This document shows, piece by piece, positions 5,514-7,286 of a stretch of DNA of 7,286 nt. The DNA is from JAZNOL01 sp045580815 (GTDB taxonomy: Bacteria; Bacillota; Clostridia; RUG12999), in assembly GCA_045580815.1 (NCBI GenBank), contig JAZNOL010000028.1, positions 1 through 7,286 of the forward strand, given 5' to 3'. A program made the translations under genes and the position numbers. The notes under the pieces were generated by a model. It did not search any database. It worked only from the letters and a program-made list of their open reading frames with translations, and was not told where the DNA came from. Each line of letters opens with the position of its first letter. Position 1 is the stretch's first letter.

Positions 5514-7181
5514 CTAACTTCTTATCATGTTGTTGTAAGCACTGAGAAGTGCCCGTGAGCTGGCTTTGATAATGTCGGTGTGAACACCTGCACCCCAGTA
5601 AATATTGCCGTCTTCATCTTCAATTCCGATATAAGCGGCAGCCTCACTCTTTGAACCCTGGCTCTGCATACTGTGTTCTTCGTAAACTGCCAGATGATAA
5701 GATTTGTTTGTAAGTTCTTTAAGTGCACTGCTGACAGCGTCAAGAGAACCGTTTCCTTCCGAAACAATTGTGGTTTCTTTGCCACCGGCACGGAATGTAA
5801 CCTCGGCTTCAACACCGTCTCCAACCTGTTTGAAATGAGAAACCGTTATTTCTACGGGATTTTTGTAATCAAAATAATTTTCTTTAAACACATTCAGCAC
5901 ATCTTCAACTTTAAGCTCTTTGTGTTCATGGTCAGAAATACTTTTGCATATGTAACTGAGATGCTCACGCATTTTTGCAGGCAGGTCATAACCGTAAGTA
6001 TGCTGGAGAATATATCCGATACCGCCTTTGCCACTCTGGGAATTTACCCTGATTACATCAGCATCATAGGTGCGGTTGATGTCCGTGGGGTCAACAGGAA
6101 TATACGGCACGCTCCAGTTGGTGATTGCCTGGTCTTCGCGCCACTTCATTCCTTTTGCAATAGCATCCTGATGACTTCCCGAAAACGCCGCAAATACAAG
6201 TGCACCGGCATAAGGAGACCGGTCATGAACATGCATTCTTGTGCATCTTTCATAAACCTCAACAATATACGGCATGTCCGAAAAATCAAGTTTGGGGTCA
6301 ACGCCGTGAGAATACATGTTCATGGCAAGTGTGATTATATCAACGTTTCCTGTGCGTTCGCCATTGCCGAAAAGTGTGCCCTCAACACGGTCGGCACCTG
6401 CAAGAAGTGCAAGCTCTGTGTCAGCAACCCCTGTGCCTCTGTCGTTGTGAGGATGCAGGCTGATTGTTACGTATTCTCTGTATTTGAGGTTTTTATCCAT
6501 AAATTCAACCTGAGAAGCATAAACGTGGGGCAGGCTCATTTCAACGGTAACCGGCAGATTGATAATCACATTGTTATCGGGACCCGGCTCAAGAACATCA
6601 AGCACAGCATTACACACCTCAAGGGCATATTCCGGTTCTGCACCCGTAAAGCTTTCGGGAGAATATTCAAATCTGAAATTGCCCTCATATTCCGATGCAA
6701 GTTTTTTAACAAGTTTGGCACCGTCTATTGCAATTTTTTTAATTTCATTTTTAGATTTTTTAAACACCTGCTGACGCTGTGCAACACTGACAGAATTATA
6801 AAAATGTATAATAGCATTGGGTGCACCCTTGCAGGCTTCAAAAGTTTTGCGTATAATGTGTTCACGGCACTGCGTAAGCACCTGAACAGTCACATCATCG
6901 GGAATCATGCCGCCGTCAATAAGTGTACGCAAAAACTCATATTCAGTTTCCGATGCTGCCGGAAAACCGACTTCAATCTCTTTAAAGCCAACTTTTAGCA
7001 GTAGCTTGTAAAACTCTATCTTTTCTTCAAGGCTCATAGGGATAACAAGACTCTGGTTACCGTCACGCAGGTCAACACTACACCACTGAGGTGCTTTTTC
7101 AACGTGGTCTTTTTTAACCCAGTCGTATGTAATGTTTTTTGGTGGAAAATACCCCACCCGGTATTTGCTGACATTCATCAT
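5514..7181 (-). CDS. leuA: 2-isopropylmalate synthase (long LeuA type)
   Basis: First committed step of leucine synthesis: acetyl-CoA plus 2-ketoisovalerate gives 2-isopropylmalate. The protein has 555 residues from the chosen ATG. A DRE-TIM metallolyase barrel carries LRDGNQS (38-44) and the metal-binding HPHNDRG (243-249), followed by GNGERTGN (272-279). A linker contains SQSGKGGIG (381-389). A C-terminal LeuA regulatory domain (about 445-555) ends in WGAGVHTDIIKASSRALLSA, so leucine feedback inhibition is expected. WCSVDLRDGNQSL, the N-terminal YFPPKN region and the length place it with the long LeuA group also found in actinobacteria and fungi. The frame also opens at a TTG (7203-7205), but the ribosome binding site AAAGGAA lies downstream of that. 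The ATG at 7179-7181 is 9 nt from the site; a second ATG follows immediately (7176-7178). It is the first gene of the operon. Confidence 0.96.
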   Translation of the reverse strand: MMNVSKYRVGYFPPKNITYDWVKKDHVEKAPQWCSVDLRDGNQSLVIPMSLEEKIEFYKLLLKVGFKEIEVGFPAASETEYEFLRTLIDGGMIPDDVTVQVLTQCREHIIRKTFEACKGAPNAIIHFYNSVSVAQRQQVFKKSKNEIKKIAIDGAKLVKKLASEYEGNFRFEYSPESFTGAEPEYALEVCNAVLDVLEPGPDNNVIINLPVTVEMSLPHVYASQVEFMDKNLKYREYVTISLHPHNDRGTGVADTELALLAGADRVEGTLFGNGERTGNVDIITLAMNMYSHGVDPKLDFSDMPYIVEVYERCTRMHVHDRSPYAGALVFAAFSGSHQDAIAKGMKWREDQAITNWSVPYIPVDPTDINRTYDADVIRVNSQSGKGGIGYILQHTYGYDLPAKMREHLSYICKSISDHEHKELKVEDVLNVFKENYFDYKNPVEITVSHFKQVGDGVEAEVTFRAGGKETTIVSEGNGSLDAVSSALKELTNKSYHLAVYEEHSMQSQGSKSEAAAYIGIEDEDGNIYWGAGVHTDIIKASSRALLSAYNNMIRS

Positions 7182-7190
7182 ATCGGTTGA

Positions 7191-7200
7191 TTCCTTTCCT
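7191..7200 (-). promoter_or_regulatory. Ribosome binding site for leuA
   Basis: AGGAAAGGAA on the minus strand, ending 9 nt before the first of two tandem ATG codons. A start at the upstream TTG (7203-7205) would place this site inside the coding sequence, so the TTG is rejected. Confidence 0.8.
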
Positions 7201-7286
7201 GACAAACACGTTTTGTTTTAAGGTTTATGCCTGTCACAATTTTTGAGTATAATATTTCCTTATTATATATTATACATTACATTTTT
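7201..7286 (-). promoter_or_regulatory. AT-rich promoter or leader region upstream of leuA (truncated)
   Basis: No gene lies between the leuA ribosome binding site and the window edge. Read toward leuA, the region holds -10-like boxes TATAAT (7274-7269) and TATACT (7251-7246). The first would need a -35 element beyond the window, and the second has no good -35 at 17-18 nt. On the plus strand TATAAT at 7248-7253 could serve a divergent gene outside the window. I see no terminator-antiterminator structure and no recognisable T-box sequence in the visible part, but a leader could continue to the right. Confidence 0.4.

Noticed and set aside
5673..6998. Long plus-strand open frame (441 codons) opposite leuA
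   Set aside because: It is codon-aligned with leuA on the other strand, so it stays open only because leuA avoids the codons TTA, CTA and TCA there. Its translation is rich in Phe, Cys, Lys and Asn, matches no family I know, and leuA itself is unmistakable.
7202..7216. Short inverted repeat ACAAA-5 nt-TTTGT before leuA, considered as an operator
   Set aside because: Only 5 bp of AT-rich stem with no extension; expected by chance in such sequence and unlike a known operator.
7231..7239. CTGTCACAA near leuA resembling the TTGTCACAG arm of the terminator, considered as a repeated site
   Set aside because: Only TGTCACA is shared, without the palindromic partner at the leuA side; most likely coincidence.

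Overview
The window is almost entirely one branched-chain amino-acid operon on the minus strand, facing the 3' end of an unrelated glycyl-radical enzyme gene on the plus strand. The likely host is an anaerobic Firmicute of the class Clostridia. The reasons are strong AAGGAG-type ribosome binding sites, AT-rich spacers around moderate-GC genes, a glycyl-radical enzyme, a cysteine-rich [4Fe-4S] isopropylmalate isomerase, and Clostridia-like protein sequences. The genus cannot be fixed from this.

Layout from left to right. Positions 1-440 hold the C-terminal part of a glycyl-radical enzyme (plus strand, cut by the window edge). Positions 441-478 are a perfect 18-bp inverted repeat that can terminate transcription in both directions between the converging units. 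Then, read on the minus strand from right to left, come leuA (7181-5514), leuC (5497-4235), leuD (4233-3751), leuB (3740-2664), ilvB (2658-988) and ilvN (995-498). The last 105 bases (7182-7286) are an AT-rich leader or promoter region that continues beyond the window.

How the genes work together. IlvB and IlvN form acetolactate synthase, the first shared step of valine and leucine synthesis (and the matching acetohydroxybutyrate step for isoleucine). LeuA condenses 2-ketoisovalerate with acetyl-CoA, LeuC and LeuD isomerise 2-isopropylmalate, and LeuB oxidises 3-isopropylmalate to 2-ketoisocaproate. The intermediate steps (IlvC, IlvD) and the final transaminase are not in the window. Feedback control is visible at two points: the C-terminal regulatory domain of LeuA and the ACT domain of IlvN. 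Gene spacing is very tight (16, 1, 10, 5 and -8 nt). Four of the five internal junctions place the downstream Shine-Dalgarno within or touching the end of the gene before, which suggests translational coupling.

Three starts are set downstream of the longest open frame because the ribosome binding site demands it: leuA at 7181, leuD at 4233 and ilvN at 995. All six operon genes look intact. I see no mobile element, CRISPR array, tRNA, rRNA or defence gene, and no evidence of a previously undescribed system. The findings are modest observations on a conventional pathway operon.
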